Source: C-114 sp963719285 (GTDB taxonomy: Bacteria > Chloroflexota > Limnocylindria > Limnocylindrales > CSP1-4). From it: a stretch of 64,000 bases of DNA. The DNA lies in NCBI GenBank assembly GCA_963719285.1, contig CAVRBO010000004.1, positions 248,001-312,000 of the forward strand. Direction: 5' to 3'. Below the pieces are notes generated by a model. It saw nothing but the letters and a program-made list of their open reading frames with translations. It was not told where the DNA came from and did not search any database. Position numbers and translations under genes: made by a program. Numbering within the stretch: position 1 is the stretch's first letter; every line of letters starts with the position of its first letter. This document shows, one piece after another, positions 34,821 through 42,590 of this stretch.

Positions 34821-36050
34821 ATGACCCAGACCGTCCGCCCGTCGGGCGCGAAGGCGCCCGTTGGCGCGCAGGCGGCGACGCCCGAGTCGCCGACCAGCCG
34901 TGGCGCCGCGAACCAGTCGGGCGCCCACGTCAACAGGAACGCCTTCGCCGAGGCGGGCGACTTCCTGCCGCTCGACGGGATCGACCACATCGAGTTCTGG
35001 GTCGGCAACGCCCGCCAGGCGGCGGCCTATTTCCGGGCCCTGTGGGGCTTCACGCCGGTCGCCTTCTCGGGGCTCGAGACCGGCGTCCGCGACCGGGCGA
35101 GCTACGTCATGCGCCAGCACGACATCACGCTCGTCCTGACCGCCCCGCTGTCGCCGGACGGCGAGATCGCCGAGCACGTCCACCGCCACGGCGACGGCGT
35201 CCGGGACATCGCCTTCTCGGTGGCCGATGCCCGGGCCTCGTTCGAGGCGACCACCAGCCGGGGCGCCCGTCCGGCCATCGAACCCGTCGAGCTCGACGGT
35301 GGCGAGGATGGCGTCCTGCGCCGGTCGGCGGTCTACACGTACGGTGACGTGCGCCACAGCTTCATCGAGCGGAGCGACTACCACGGGATCTTCGCGCCGG
35401 GCTACCGCCGGGTCAGGAGGCCGGCCGCCGCCGCGACGGGCTTGAGCCTCCTCGAGATCGACCACTGCGTCGGCAACGTCGAGCTCGGCGACATGAACAA
35501 ATTCGTCGACTTCTACCGCGACGTGTTCGGGTTCGCCCAGCTCGTCCATTACGACGACAAGGTCATCCACACCGACTACAGCGCCCTGATGTCCAAGGTG
35601 ATGACCAACGGCAACGGCCGGGTGAAGTTCCCGATCAACGAGCCCGCCACGGGCAAGAAGAAGAGCCAGATCCAGGAGTTCCTCGACTACTACCTGGACT
35701 CGGGCACCCAGCACATCGCCCTGCGCACGGAGGACATCGTTGGGACGGTCCGCCGGCTGCGCGAGAACGGGGTCGAGTTCCTGGGCATGCCCCATGCCTA
35801 CTACGAGACACTGGCCGACCGGGTCGGCGACGTCGGCGTCCCGATGGACACCCTGGAGGAGCTGGGTATCGAGGCCGACCGGGACGAGGAGGGCTACCTC
35901 CTCCAGATCTTCACCCGGCCGATCCAGGACCGGCCGACCTTCTTCTTCGAGATCATCGAGCGCCACGGATCGCGCGGCTTCGGGGTCGGCAACTTCAAGG
36001 CGCTGTTCGAGGCGATCGAGATCGAGCAGGCTCGGCGCGGTAACCTCTGA
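34821..36050 (+). CDS. hppD: 4-hydroxyphenylpyruvate dioxygenase
   Basis: 409 aa. Two VOC-like halves. The non-heme iron ligands appear as EIDHCVGNVELG (His about 215), GTQHIALRTEDI (His about 298) and FFEIIER (Glu about 377). Conserved tail FGVGNFKALFEAIEIEQARRG. It converts 4-hydroxyphenylpyruvate to homogentisate in tyrosine degradation. An about 40-residue disordered N-terminus precedes the first domain; a shorter start cannot be excluded. Homogentisate dioxygenase and an FAH-type enzyme follow in this same stretch. Confidence 0.95.
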   Translation: MTQTVRPSGAKAPVGAQAATPESPTSRGAANQSGAHVNRNAFAEAGDFLPLDGIDHIEFWVGNARQAAAYFRALWGFTPVAFSGLETGVRDRASYVMRQHDITLVLTAPLSPDGEIAEHVHRHGDGVRDIAFSVADARASFEATTSRGARPAIEPVELDGGEDGVLRRSAVYTYGDVRHSFIERSDYHGIFAPGYRRVRRPAAAATGLSLLEIDHCVGNVELGDMNKFVDFYRDVFGFAQLVHYDDKVIHTDYSALMSKVMTNGNGRVKFPINEPATGKKKSQIQEFLDYYLDSGTQHIALRTEDIVGTVRRLRENGVEFLGMPHAYYETLADRVGDVGVPMDTLEELGIEADRDEEGYLLQIFTRPIQDRPTFFFEIIERHGSRGFGVGNFKALFEAIEIEQARRGNL

Positions 36051-36106
36051 CCCGTCCTCGGCGGCCGGCCCAGTGCCCGCCGACGACCGTTGCCCCGGAG
36101 GTCCCC

Positions 36107-36574
36107 GTGTATTCCTGGTTCGTCCTGCTCCACCTCGTGGGGCTGGTCGTCTTCCTGGCCATGCACGGCGTGTCGATGGCCGTCTCGTTCTGGATCCGCG
36201 GCCAGACCGAACGCGCCACCATCTCCAGTCTGCTGATGCTCTCGAGCCGGGCCGTCCAGATCGCCTATCTCGGGCTGGTCCTGCTCGGGATCGGCGGCCT
36301 GGCGGCTGCTGCGAACGTCGGCTGGCTGACGGCGTCGTGGGTCGTCGCGTCGTACATCGTCCTGGCGGTGGTGACCGTGTCGATGTACGCGATCGCCGCG
36401 CCCTACTACTACGGGCTGCGTGACGCGATCGCCGGCGCGAAGGGCTCCACTCCGATCGACGACGCGGAACTCCGCGCCCGGCTCGTCAGCCGCCGTCCCG
36501 AGGCGGCCGCGGTGTTCGGCGGGCTGGGGCTGCTGATCCTCGTCTGGCTGATGGTGCTGAAACCCGGGACGTGA
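36107..36574 (+). CDS. DUF2269-like integral membrane protein
   Basis: 155 aa from GTG 36107. Four helices; the N-terminus YSWFVLLHLVGLVVFLAMHG contains the His residues seen in DUF2269-type predicted membrane proteins. There is a loop with WIRGQTERATI. It is placed between the HPPD and FAH-family genes but has no clear role in tyrosine breakdown. A ggagg site lies about 7 nt upstream. Confidence 0.7.
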   Translation: MYSWFVLLHLVGLVVFLAMHGVSMAVSFWIRGQTERATISSLLMLSSRAVQIAYLGLVLLGIGGLAAAANVGWLTASWVVASYIVLAVVTVSMYAIAAPYYYGLRDAIAGAKGSTPIDDAELRARLVSRRPEAAAVFGGLGLLILVWLMVLKPGT

Positions 36575-36643
36575 AGCCCGGGACGTGGGCGCGACCCGGC
36601 TCCGGTGGCCGGCGGACGCCCGTCCCGGCCCACCGGGCCCGGA

Positions 36644-36649
36644 TACACT
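36644..36649 (+). promoter_or_regulatory. Leaderless -10 box of the FAH-family gene
   Basis: TACACT, then 7 nt (cgggatg), then ATG 36657. ATG 36654 would be only 4 nt away, so 36657 is the preferred start. Confidence 0.45.
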
Positions 36650-36656
36650 CGGGATG

Positions 36657-37703
36657 ATGAGGATCGCCCATGTCCGCGAGCGCCATGCGCCGGCCGGTGC
36701 CTCGTGGCGACTCGCGGCCGCCCTCGGTCCGCCCGCCCGCACGGTGCCCGTTCCCGGAGAGTGGCTCGACCTGGAGGTCGCACGGCGCCGCCTCGTGGCC
36801 GAGGTCCCGGAGCGCGCCCACAACTCGGCGCTGTTCCGGATGCCGATCCGGACGCTCGACGACCTCCTCGCCGCCGGCCACCGGATCGCGGCCCTGGGAG
36901 AGATCGCCGACGCTTACCGGCCGCGCGGGTCCGACGACGATGCGGTCCTTGAGGCCGCCGACCTGGCGTTCGGCCCACCGGTCCTGCGTCCGCCGAGCCT
37001 GCGCGACTTCTACGCGTTCGAGCGCCACGTCGGGACGATGTGGGCGCGTCGCGGCGGTGAGATCCCGGAGGCGTGGTTCCGCCTGCCGGTGTTCTACTTC
37101 TCGAATGTGTCGGAGATCCGCGGCCCGGACGAACCGGTCTGGGCGCCGGCCGGCAGCGCAGAGCTCGACTTCGAGCTCGAGGTCTGCGCGATCGTCGACA
37201 CCCCGGCCCACGATCTCGAACCGGACCGGGCCGAGGACGCGATCGGTGGCTACTGCATCCTCGACGACTGGTCCGCGCGCGACCTCCAGCGCGAGGAGAC
37301 GGCCGTGCGGCTCGGCCCGGCCAAGGGCAAGGACTTCGCCAGCACGGTCGGGCCGTGGATCGTCACGCCCGACGAGCTCGGCGACGCCCGCGGACCCGGT
37401 GCCAGCGGGCCGGCCCTCGCGATGACGGCGGAGGTGACCGACAGCGCCGGCGTCCGCCACCCGATCGGTCGCGGATCGTGGGCCGACGCGCATTTCAGCT
37501 TCGGGGCGATGCTGGCGCGCGCGTCGGCGGACGTCCGGTTGCGGCCGGGGGACCTCATCGGCAGCGGTACGGTCGGCTCGGGCTGCCTGCTGGAAGTGAA
37601 GGACGCGACGCTCGGCCGATACCTGGAGCCCGGCGACACGGTGACCTTGGCCGTCGAGCGTCTCGGCGAGCTCCGGACCCCGATCGTGGCGCGTCCGGCA
37701 TGA
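36657..37703 (+). CDS. Fumarylacetoacetate hydrolase family protein
   Basis: 348 aa. The FAH domain (from about residue 100) has YAFERHVGTMW, the acidic metal ligands in AELDFELEVCAIVD and YCILDDWSARDLQ, and KGKDFASTVGPWIVT and GSGTVGSGCLLE in the closing region. Being in the middle of a tyrosine-degradation cluster, it probably hydrolyses fumarylacetoacetate to fumarate and acetoacetate. The broader family also includes other beta-diketone hydrolases. The next gene overlaps its stop by 4 nt. No maleylacetoacetate isomerase is seen nearby. Confidence 0.85.
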   Translation: MRIAHVRERHAPAGASWRLAAALGPPARTVPVPGEWLDLEVARRRLVAEVPERAHNSALFRMPIRTLDDLLAAGHRIAALGEIADAYRPRGSDDDAVLEAADLAFGPPVLRPPSLRDFYAFERHVGTMWARRGGEIPEAWFRLPVFYFSNVSEIRGPDEPVWAPAGSAELDFELEVCAIVDTPAHDLEPDRAEDAIGGYCILDDWSARDLQREETAVRLGPAKGKDFASTVGPWIVTPDELGDARGPGASGPALAMTAEVTDSAGVRHPIGRGSWADAHFSFGAMLARASADVRLRPGDLIGSGTVGSGCLLEVKDATLGRYLEPGDTVTLAVERLGELRTPIVARPA

Positions 37704-38809
37704 CCGGCATCCCGTTCCCCATCCCGTTCGTGCCCGACGGCCTCGACACGCCGTGCCTGGTCGTCGACCTCGATGTCGTCGAGGCGAACGCCCGCCGGTT
37801 GCAGGCGGCGCTGGACGCCCGGAGCGTGCGTCTGCGGCCCCACGTCAAGACCCACAAGAGCGTGGCCCTCGGCCGGGTCCAGCTCGAGCTGGGCGCCAGC
37901 GGACTCACGGTCGGGACGCTGGGAGAGGCCGAGACCTTCGCGGCTGCCGGCCTGACGGACCTGTTCCTCGCCTATCCCCTGTGGGCCGTCGGATCGAAGG
38001 CCGCGCGCCTCCACGCGCTCCATCTGGGGGCGGACCTCGCCGTCGGGATCGACTCGGTCGCCGGCGCGGAGCGGCTGGCCGCGGCGGTGGCCGGCTCGGC
38101 TCGCCCGCTGCGGGTCCGGGTCGAGATCGACCCCGGCAACAGGCGGACCGGTGTCGCACCGGATCGTGCCGCGGACATCGCCCGTGCCGCGACCGAGCTC
38201 GGGCTCGTCGTCGAGGGCGTCTTCAGCCATGCCGGCCATGGGTACGCCGGCCCGGAAGCGCGGATCGCGGCCGCGGCCGACGAGATCCGCACGCTGACGG
38301 CGGCCGCCGAGGCGATCGAGGCGGTGGGCCTGGACGTGCCGATCGTGAGCGCCGGGTCGACACCCACGATGATCGCGGCCGCGGCAGGGCGGGTGAACGA
38401 GGTGCGCGCCGGCACGTACCTGCTCGGCGACCGCCAGCAGGCGCTCCTCGGGTCGATCGGGGCCGACACGCTCGCACTGCACGTCGTGGCCACCGTCGTG
38501 AGTACGGCCGTGCCCGGCCAGGTCGTGCTGGACGCCGGCGCCAAGGCCCTCACCAAGGATCGAGCCTCATTCGTCGAGGGCTTCGGAGCCCTGCCCGCCT
38601 ACCCCGACGCGGTGATCGAGCGGTTGTCCGACTACCACGGCATCGTCCGCGTCCCGCCGGGCACGCCGGCGCCCCATCTCGGCGAGGTCGTCGCGATCGC
38701 CCCGAACCATGTCTGTCCGGTCGTGGACCTGTTCGCGGACTTCGTCGTCCTGCGCGGCGGGCGGTACGACGGGCGCTGGCCGGTCGACGCCCGCGGCCTG
38801 AGCCGCTGA
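37700..38809 (+). CDS. PLP-dependent D-threonine aldolase/D-serine dehydratase-like protein
   Basis: 369 aa from ATG 37700. The fold-type III barrel begins with DTPCLVVDLDVVEANARRL, the PLP lysine is in RPHVKTHKS, and RVEIDPGNRRTG and GVFSHAGHGY follow; the C-terminus has ending NHVCPVVDLF, where the metal-binding His and Cys of D-threonine aldolase and D-serine dehydratase are found. It acts on a D-beta-hydroxy amino acid. It overlaps the FAH gene (ATGA). Its relation to tyrosine catabolism is not clear. Confidence 0.88.
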   Translation: MTGIPFPIPFVPDGLDTPCLVVDLDVVEANARRLQAALDARSVRLRPHVKTHKSVALGRVQLELGASGLTVGTLGEAETFAAAGLTDLFLAYPLWAVGSKAARLHALHLGADLAVGIDSVAGAERLAAAVAGSARPLRVRVEIDPGNRRTGVAPDRAADIARAATELGLVVEGVFSHAGHGYAGPEARIAAAADEIRTLTAAAEAIEAVGLDVPIVSAGSTPTMIAAAAGRVNEVRAGTYLLGDRQQALLGSIGADTLALHVVATVVSTAVPGQVVLDAGAKALTKDRASFVEGFGALPAYPDAVIERLSDYHGIVRVPPGTPAPHLGEVVAIAPNHVCPVVDLFADFVVLRGGRYDGRWPVDARGLSR

Positions 38810-38903
38810 CGCGCGCCGGAGAGTCCCGAGGGCCGGATCACCCCGGCCCCGTCGCCCCCGGGCCCAGACCCTAGACTGGCGCTGCACCAGCGGAGGCCGG
38901 CAC

Positions 38904-40127
38904 ATGTTCTACGTCTCGCACGGCGATGTCCCACCCAAGCGCCATACCCAGCACCGGGCGCCGGATGGGAGCCTCTACGCCGAGGAGCTCTTCGGTGTCG
39001 AAGGCTTCGTGGGTCGCTCGAGCCTCCTCTATCACGTCACGCCGCCGACACGGACGCATCGGATCGAGCCCATCGGTGACGTCCGGGTCGTCGAGGCGGA
39101 CGACGGCACCCATCGGCATCGCCTGACTAAGACCGCGGGCGTCGCCCCGCGCGGCGACGCGATCACCGGTCGGGTGCCGCTCTACTTCAACAACGACGTC
39201 ACCATGGGCATCGTGCGTCCGGCCGAGGCGATGCCGGAGACCGTCTTCTACCGAAACGGCGAAGCCGACGAGATGCTCTTCGTCCACGAGGGCACGGGCC
39301 TGTGCGATACGAACTTCGGGCCGCTCCGCTACGGCCCGGGCGACTACATCGTGCTGCCGATCGGGACGACCTGGCGCCTCGCCCCGGACCAGGGGAGCCA
39401 GCAGCGGATGCTCTGGCTCGAGTGCCCGTCCGAGCTCGAACCGCCCAAGCGCTATCGCAACGAGTACGGCCAGCTGCTGGAGCATGCCCCGTATTGCCAG
39501 CGCGACATCCGCGTGCCGGACGCGGTGCCGGCACGGACCGAGGAAGGCGAGTTCCAGGTCCACGTGAAGGTCCGTGATCGGCTCACGGCGTACCACTACC
39601 GCCACCACCCGTTCGACGTGGTCGGCTGGGACGGTTATCTGTGGCCATACATCTTCAACATCGCCGACTTCGAGCCGATCACCGGTCGGGTCCACCAGCC
39701 GCCGCCGGTCCACCAGACCTTCCAGGCGCGCAACTTCGTCGTCTGCTCGTTCGTGCCCCGGATGTTCGACTACCACCCACTCGCGATCCCGGCGCCGTAC
39801 AACCACTCGAACATCAACAGCGACGAGGTCATCTACTACGTCGCCGGCAACTTCATGAGCCGGCGCGGGGTCGACATCGCCTCGTTCACCGTCCATCCCG
39901 CCGGCATCCCCCATGGACCGCACCCGGGCACCGCCGAAGCCTCGATCGGCAAGGCCCGGACGGAGGAACTGGCGGTGATGGTCGACACGTTCCACCCGCT
40001 CCGCCTCACGAAGCAGGCGGCCGAGCTCGACGACCCGGCCTACCCCTACTCATGGCTGCCGCCCGAGGATGGCGGCAAGGAAGCCTCCGAGCTCGCGGAG
40101 CGAGGCCCGGAGGCCTTCCCGGACTGA
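38904..40127 (+). CDS. hmgA: Homogentisate 1,2-dioxygenase
   Basis: 407 aa. YYVSHGDVPPKRHTQ-type opening, GEADEMLFVHEGTG in the first cupin, and HQPPPVHQTFQARNFVVCSFVPR and PYNHSNINSDEVIYYV with the Fe ligands in the second cupin; ends with HPAGIPHGPHPGTAEAS. It opens the ring of homogentisate to maleylacetoacetate. Length is slightly short of the human enzyme (445 aa) but matches bacterial forms. A TAGACT box (38872-38877) lies 26 nt upstream and a cggagg site precedes the ATG. Confidence 0.93.
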   Translation: MFYVSHGDVPPKRHTQHRAPDGSLYAEELFGVEGFVGRSSLLYHVTPPTRTHRIEPIGDVRVVEADDGTHRHRLTKTAGVAPRGDAITGRVPLYFNNDVTMGIVRPAEAMPETVFYRNGEADEMLFVHEGTGLCDTNFGPLRYGPGDYIVLPIGTTWRLAPDQGSQQRMLWLECPSELEPPKRYRNEYGQLLEHAPYCQRDIRVPDAVPARTEEGEFQVHVKVRDRLTAYHYRHHPFDVVGWDGYLWPYIFNIADFEPITGRVHQPPPVHQTFQARNFVVCSFVPRMFDYHPLAIPAPYNHSNINSDEVIYYVAGNFMSRRGVDIASFTVHPAGIPHGPHPGTAEASIGKARTEELAVMVDTFHPLRLTKQAAELDDPAYPYSWLPPEDGGKEASELAERGPEAFPD

Positions 40128-40130
40128 CCC

Positions 40131-40973
40131 TCAGCCGAACCGGTACTGGTCGACGTCGCGGACGGGCTCGTAGCCGATCGATTCGTAGATGTGGTTCGAG
40201 GTGGCGTTGGCGAGGTCGGTCAGCAGGAAGCAGGTCCGTCGCCCGGAGTCCAGTTCGCGCTGACTGGCGGCCGCGACCAGATTGCTCGCGTAGCCGCGAC
40301 CCCGGGACGCCGGCGGCGTGTACACCGGGCCGATCCGGATGCCGGTCGGGGTCGGCCCGGAGATCCCGCACATCGAGACGACCGCCCCGTCGTCCCACAG
40401 GCACATCGTGCGGCCGTCCGGCGCGGCCAGCCAGCGCTCGACCTGGGATACGACGGCGGGGACATCCTCGCCCAGGGCCTCGGCGGTGAACGCGACGAGC
40501 CAGTCGGCCAGGAGATCGCGATCGCCCGGGCCGGCCAGTCGGAGGGCGCCCGGCGCCGGGCGCGGCGGGACGACCCTGCCGAGTCGGAAGATCCGCTCCT
40601 GGAACCCCAGGTGGTGGGTCACCCCGGTCGCCTCCGACCAGAGGCGGGCGAACGCGCCGACGTGCTCCGCCGGCCCGACGACGGCCGGAAGCGGCGAGCC
40701 CAGCCGGTCGGCCACGATGACCTCCAGCGCTCCCGGATCGCCGAGCTCCGAGAGGAGCATCTGCCAGGGCGGTGTCTGGAACGCCACGAGCACGACCTGG
40801 CGGCCGCTGCGGACCGTGGCCAGGTACGGCGCCTCGTCGGTCGAGTCCGCCGGGCGCGAGCGAAGGTTGGCCGAGATGCCCAGGATCAGGCAGTGCTCCG
40901 CCTCGCGAGCCCGGAGGAACGGACCGGCCGCGCGCAGGAACGCGCCGACGGAATCGAAGCGGTCGAGGCGCAC
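40131..40973 (-). CDS. GNAT family N-acetyltransferase
   Basis: 280 aa from GTG 40973. The C-terminal half (about 145-270) is the GNAT fold with IRIGPVYTPPASRGRGYASNL (acetyl-CoA pyrophosphate loop, Arg/Gly-x-Gly-x-Ala type) and TCFLLTDLANATSNHIYE. The N-terminal half is a duplicated-looking second domain with no clear motif. Convergent with hmgA (3-nt gap). Substrate unknown. A TATCCT box 6 nt upstream supports this start. Confidence 0.85.
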   Translation of the reverse strand: MRLDRFDSVGAFLRAAGPFLRAREAEHCLILGISANLRSRPADSTDEAPYLATVRSGRQVVLVAFQTPPWQMLLSELGDPGALEVIVADRLGSPLPAVVGPAEHVGAFARLWSEATGVTHHLGFQERIFRLGRVVPPRPAPGALRLAGPGDRDLLADWLVAFTAEALGEDVPAVVSQVERWLAAPDGRTMCLWDDGAVVSMCGISGPTPTGIRIGPVYTPPASRGRGYASNLVAAASQRELDSGRRTCFLLTDLANATSNHIYESIGYEPVRDVDQYRFG

Positions 40974-40979
40974 CGCGAC

Positions 40980-40985
40980 AGGATA
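40980..40985 (-). promoter_or_regulatory. Leaderless -10 box of the GNAT gene
   Basis: TATCCT on the minus strand, 6 nt (gtcgcg), then GTG 40973. Confidence 0.45.
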
Positions 40986-41001
40986 GGCGCCCTGACCCAG
41001 G

Positions 41002-41967
41002 TCACTCGTCCGCGAGGCGCAGCTCCACCGGCGCGTCGGCCGATCGCGACGTGGTCTGGGCGAGGATCACCGCCCCGATGATCAGGCCACCGCCCGCGAT
41101 CTGGACCGCGGTCAGGCGCTCCCCGAAGAGCAGTGCGGCCATGACGATCGTGTAGGCGGGCTCGATCGTGCTGATGAGGGCGGCCGGGGCCGCCCCGATC
41201 CGGCGCGCCCCGCCGTAGAACGTCTGGATCGCGATGAACGTCGAGAACAGGCCGATCCCGACGATGCCGGGCCACGCGGCCGACGGGATGGTTCCCGGCG
41301 CGATCGGGTGGGCCGTCACGAGGGCGAGGGCGACGAACACCGCGCCGGTCGCCGTCATCATGAACGCGCTCGCGACGGCCGCCCCGGCGCCTTCGTCGCC
41401 ATCGTCGCCCGCCCGGTCGCGTCGCTCCCCTCCGAGGCGGGCCGAGAGCACGATCCAACCCGCGTAGATGATCGGCGAGGCGACCACGAGCAGGATGCTG
41501 CCCAGCGGCGGGAGATGGCCGGGGTCGACACCGCCGACCGCGAGTCCGGCACCGATCGTGGCGATGCCGAGCGCGATCCACGGACCACGCCCGGCGAGGG
41601 GACGCCCGATGCGCAGGGTGAGGACCCCCACCAGGACCGGGTAGACGTAGACGATGAGAGACGCCAGCGACGCGGGTACGGTCTCGAGCGCGGCGTAGTA
41701 CGTTGAGGCGTTCAGGGAATAGAGGGCGCCCAGGCCAAGGGCCCCGAGGGTCAGGCGCGGGGATGTGCCCCGCAGCGCCGCGCGACGGGCGGGGGCGACG
41801 AGGAGCCAGCCCCAGGCGAGCGCCGCCCCGATGCCGAACCGCCAGACGAGGAGGGTGAGCCAGTCGATCCCGACCGCATAGGCCGGCTTGGCGAAGAGCG
41901 CGCCGGAACCGAAGCCGATGGCCGACACCACGACGAGCAGGACGCCCGCCAGGCGTCGTCGATCCAT
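41002..41967 (-). CDS. EamA/DMT family transporter
   Basis: 321 aa from ATG 41967. Ten helices in two EamA repeats: the first with SAIGFGSGALFAKPAYAVG and LNASTYYAALETVPASLASLIV, the second with SAFMMTATGAVFVAL and RIGAAPAALISTIEPAYTIVMA. A cytoplasmic acidic/basic loop (ERRDRAGDDGDEG) separates the halves. It exports or imports an unknown metabolite. The ATG is favoured over upstream starts by a TAGGCT box 7 nt upstream (41975-41980). The GNAT gene follows in the same direction after 28 nt. Confidence 0.9.
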   Translation of the reverse strand: MDRRRLAGVLLVVVSAIGFGSGALFAKPAYAVGIDWLTLLVWRFGIGAALAWGWLLVAPARRAALRGTSPRLTLGALGLGALYSLNASTYYAALETVPASLASLIVYVYPVLVGVLTLRIGRPLAGRGPWIALGIATIGAGLAVGGVDPGHLPPLGSILLVVASPIIYAGWIVLSARLGGERRDRAGDDGDEGAGAAVASAFMMTATGAVFVALALVTAHPIAPGTIPSAAWPGIVGIGLFSTFIAIQTFYGGARRIGAAPAALISTIEPAYTIVMAALLFGERLTAVQIAGGGLIIGAVILAQTTSRSADAPVELRLADE

Positions 41968-42074
41968 GGTCCGGAGCCTAGCAGCGGGGCGGGCGCGTCG
42001 GCTGGCCGATCGGTCGCTGGTCGCAGGTACCTCGTCACCGTTCGGCCAAGGACGCACTCTTGCGTGCGCCGTCC

Positions 42075-42080
42075 TACACT
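42075..42080 (+). promoter_or_regulatory. Leaderless -10 box of the CBS-korA-korB operon
   Basis: TACACT followed by 6 nt (gacgac) and GTG 42087. Confidence 0.5.
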
Positions 42081-42086
42081 GACGAC

Positions 42087-42590
42087 GTGCAAGAAACGAC
42101 CCGGACCCAGGCCGTCGCGGATCGGATGCCGACCCTCCTGGACGAGCCGATCAAGGCCATCAAGGGCCGCGATCCGGTACGCGTCCTGCCCGGCACCACC
42201 CTGGCCGACTGCCTCCTGGCGATCCAGCGGACCGGCACCGGCGACAGCGTGATGGTGGCCGACGAAGACGGGCGCCTGCGCGGCGTGCTGACCGAGCGCG
42301 ACATCGTCGCGAAGCTCGTCGGCACGACCCAGGACCTGTCCCAGCCGGTCGAATCGCTCATGAACGCCGAGCCGCACGTGCTCCACTTCGAGGACCCGAT
42401 CCGCGACGCGATCTCGCTGATGCAGACCGGCCGCTATCGCAACGTCCCGATCATCGACGGCGACGGCATCCTCCACGGGATCCTCCGTCCCCAGGATGTG
42501 CTGCGCTACCTCGCCGAGGCGTTCCCGGAGGAGGTCCTCAACCTCCCGCCCCGACCGCATCAGCGGATGAAGGAGACCGAAGGGGCGTGA
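42087..42590 (+). CDS. Two-CBS-domain protein, first gene of the 2-oxoacid oxidoreductase operon
   Basis: 167 aa from GTG 42087. Two CBS units: KGRDPVRVLPGTTLADCLLAI...GDSVMVADEDGRLRGVLTERDI and MNAEPHVLHFEDPIRDAISLM...VPIIDGDGILHGILRPQDVLRYL. CBS pairs bind adenosine nucleotides and tune partner enzymes. Its stop overlaps the korA-like GTG (GTGA). A second CBS gene closes the operon, so both are likely regulators of the oxidoreductase. The TACACT box 6 nt upstream supports the start. Confidence 0.88.
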   Translation: MQETTRTQAVADRMPTLLDEPIKAIKGRDPVRVLPGTTLADCLLAIQRTGTGDSVMVADEDGRLRGVLTERDIVAKLVGTTQDLSQPVESLMNAEPHVLHFEDPIRDAISLMQTGRYRNVPIIDGDGILHGILRPQDVLRYLAEAFPEEVLNLPPRPHQRMKETEGA

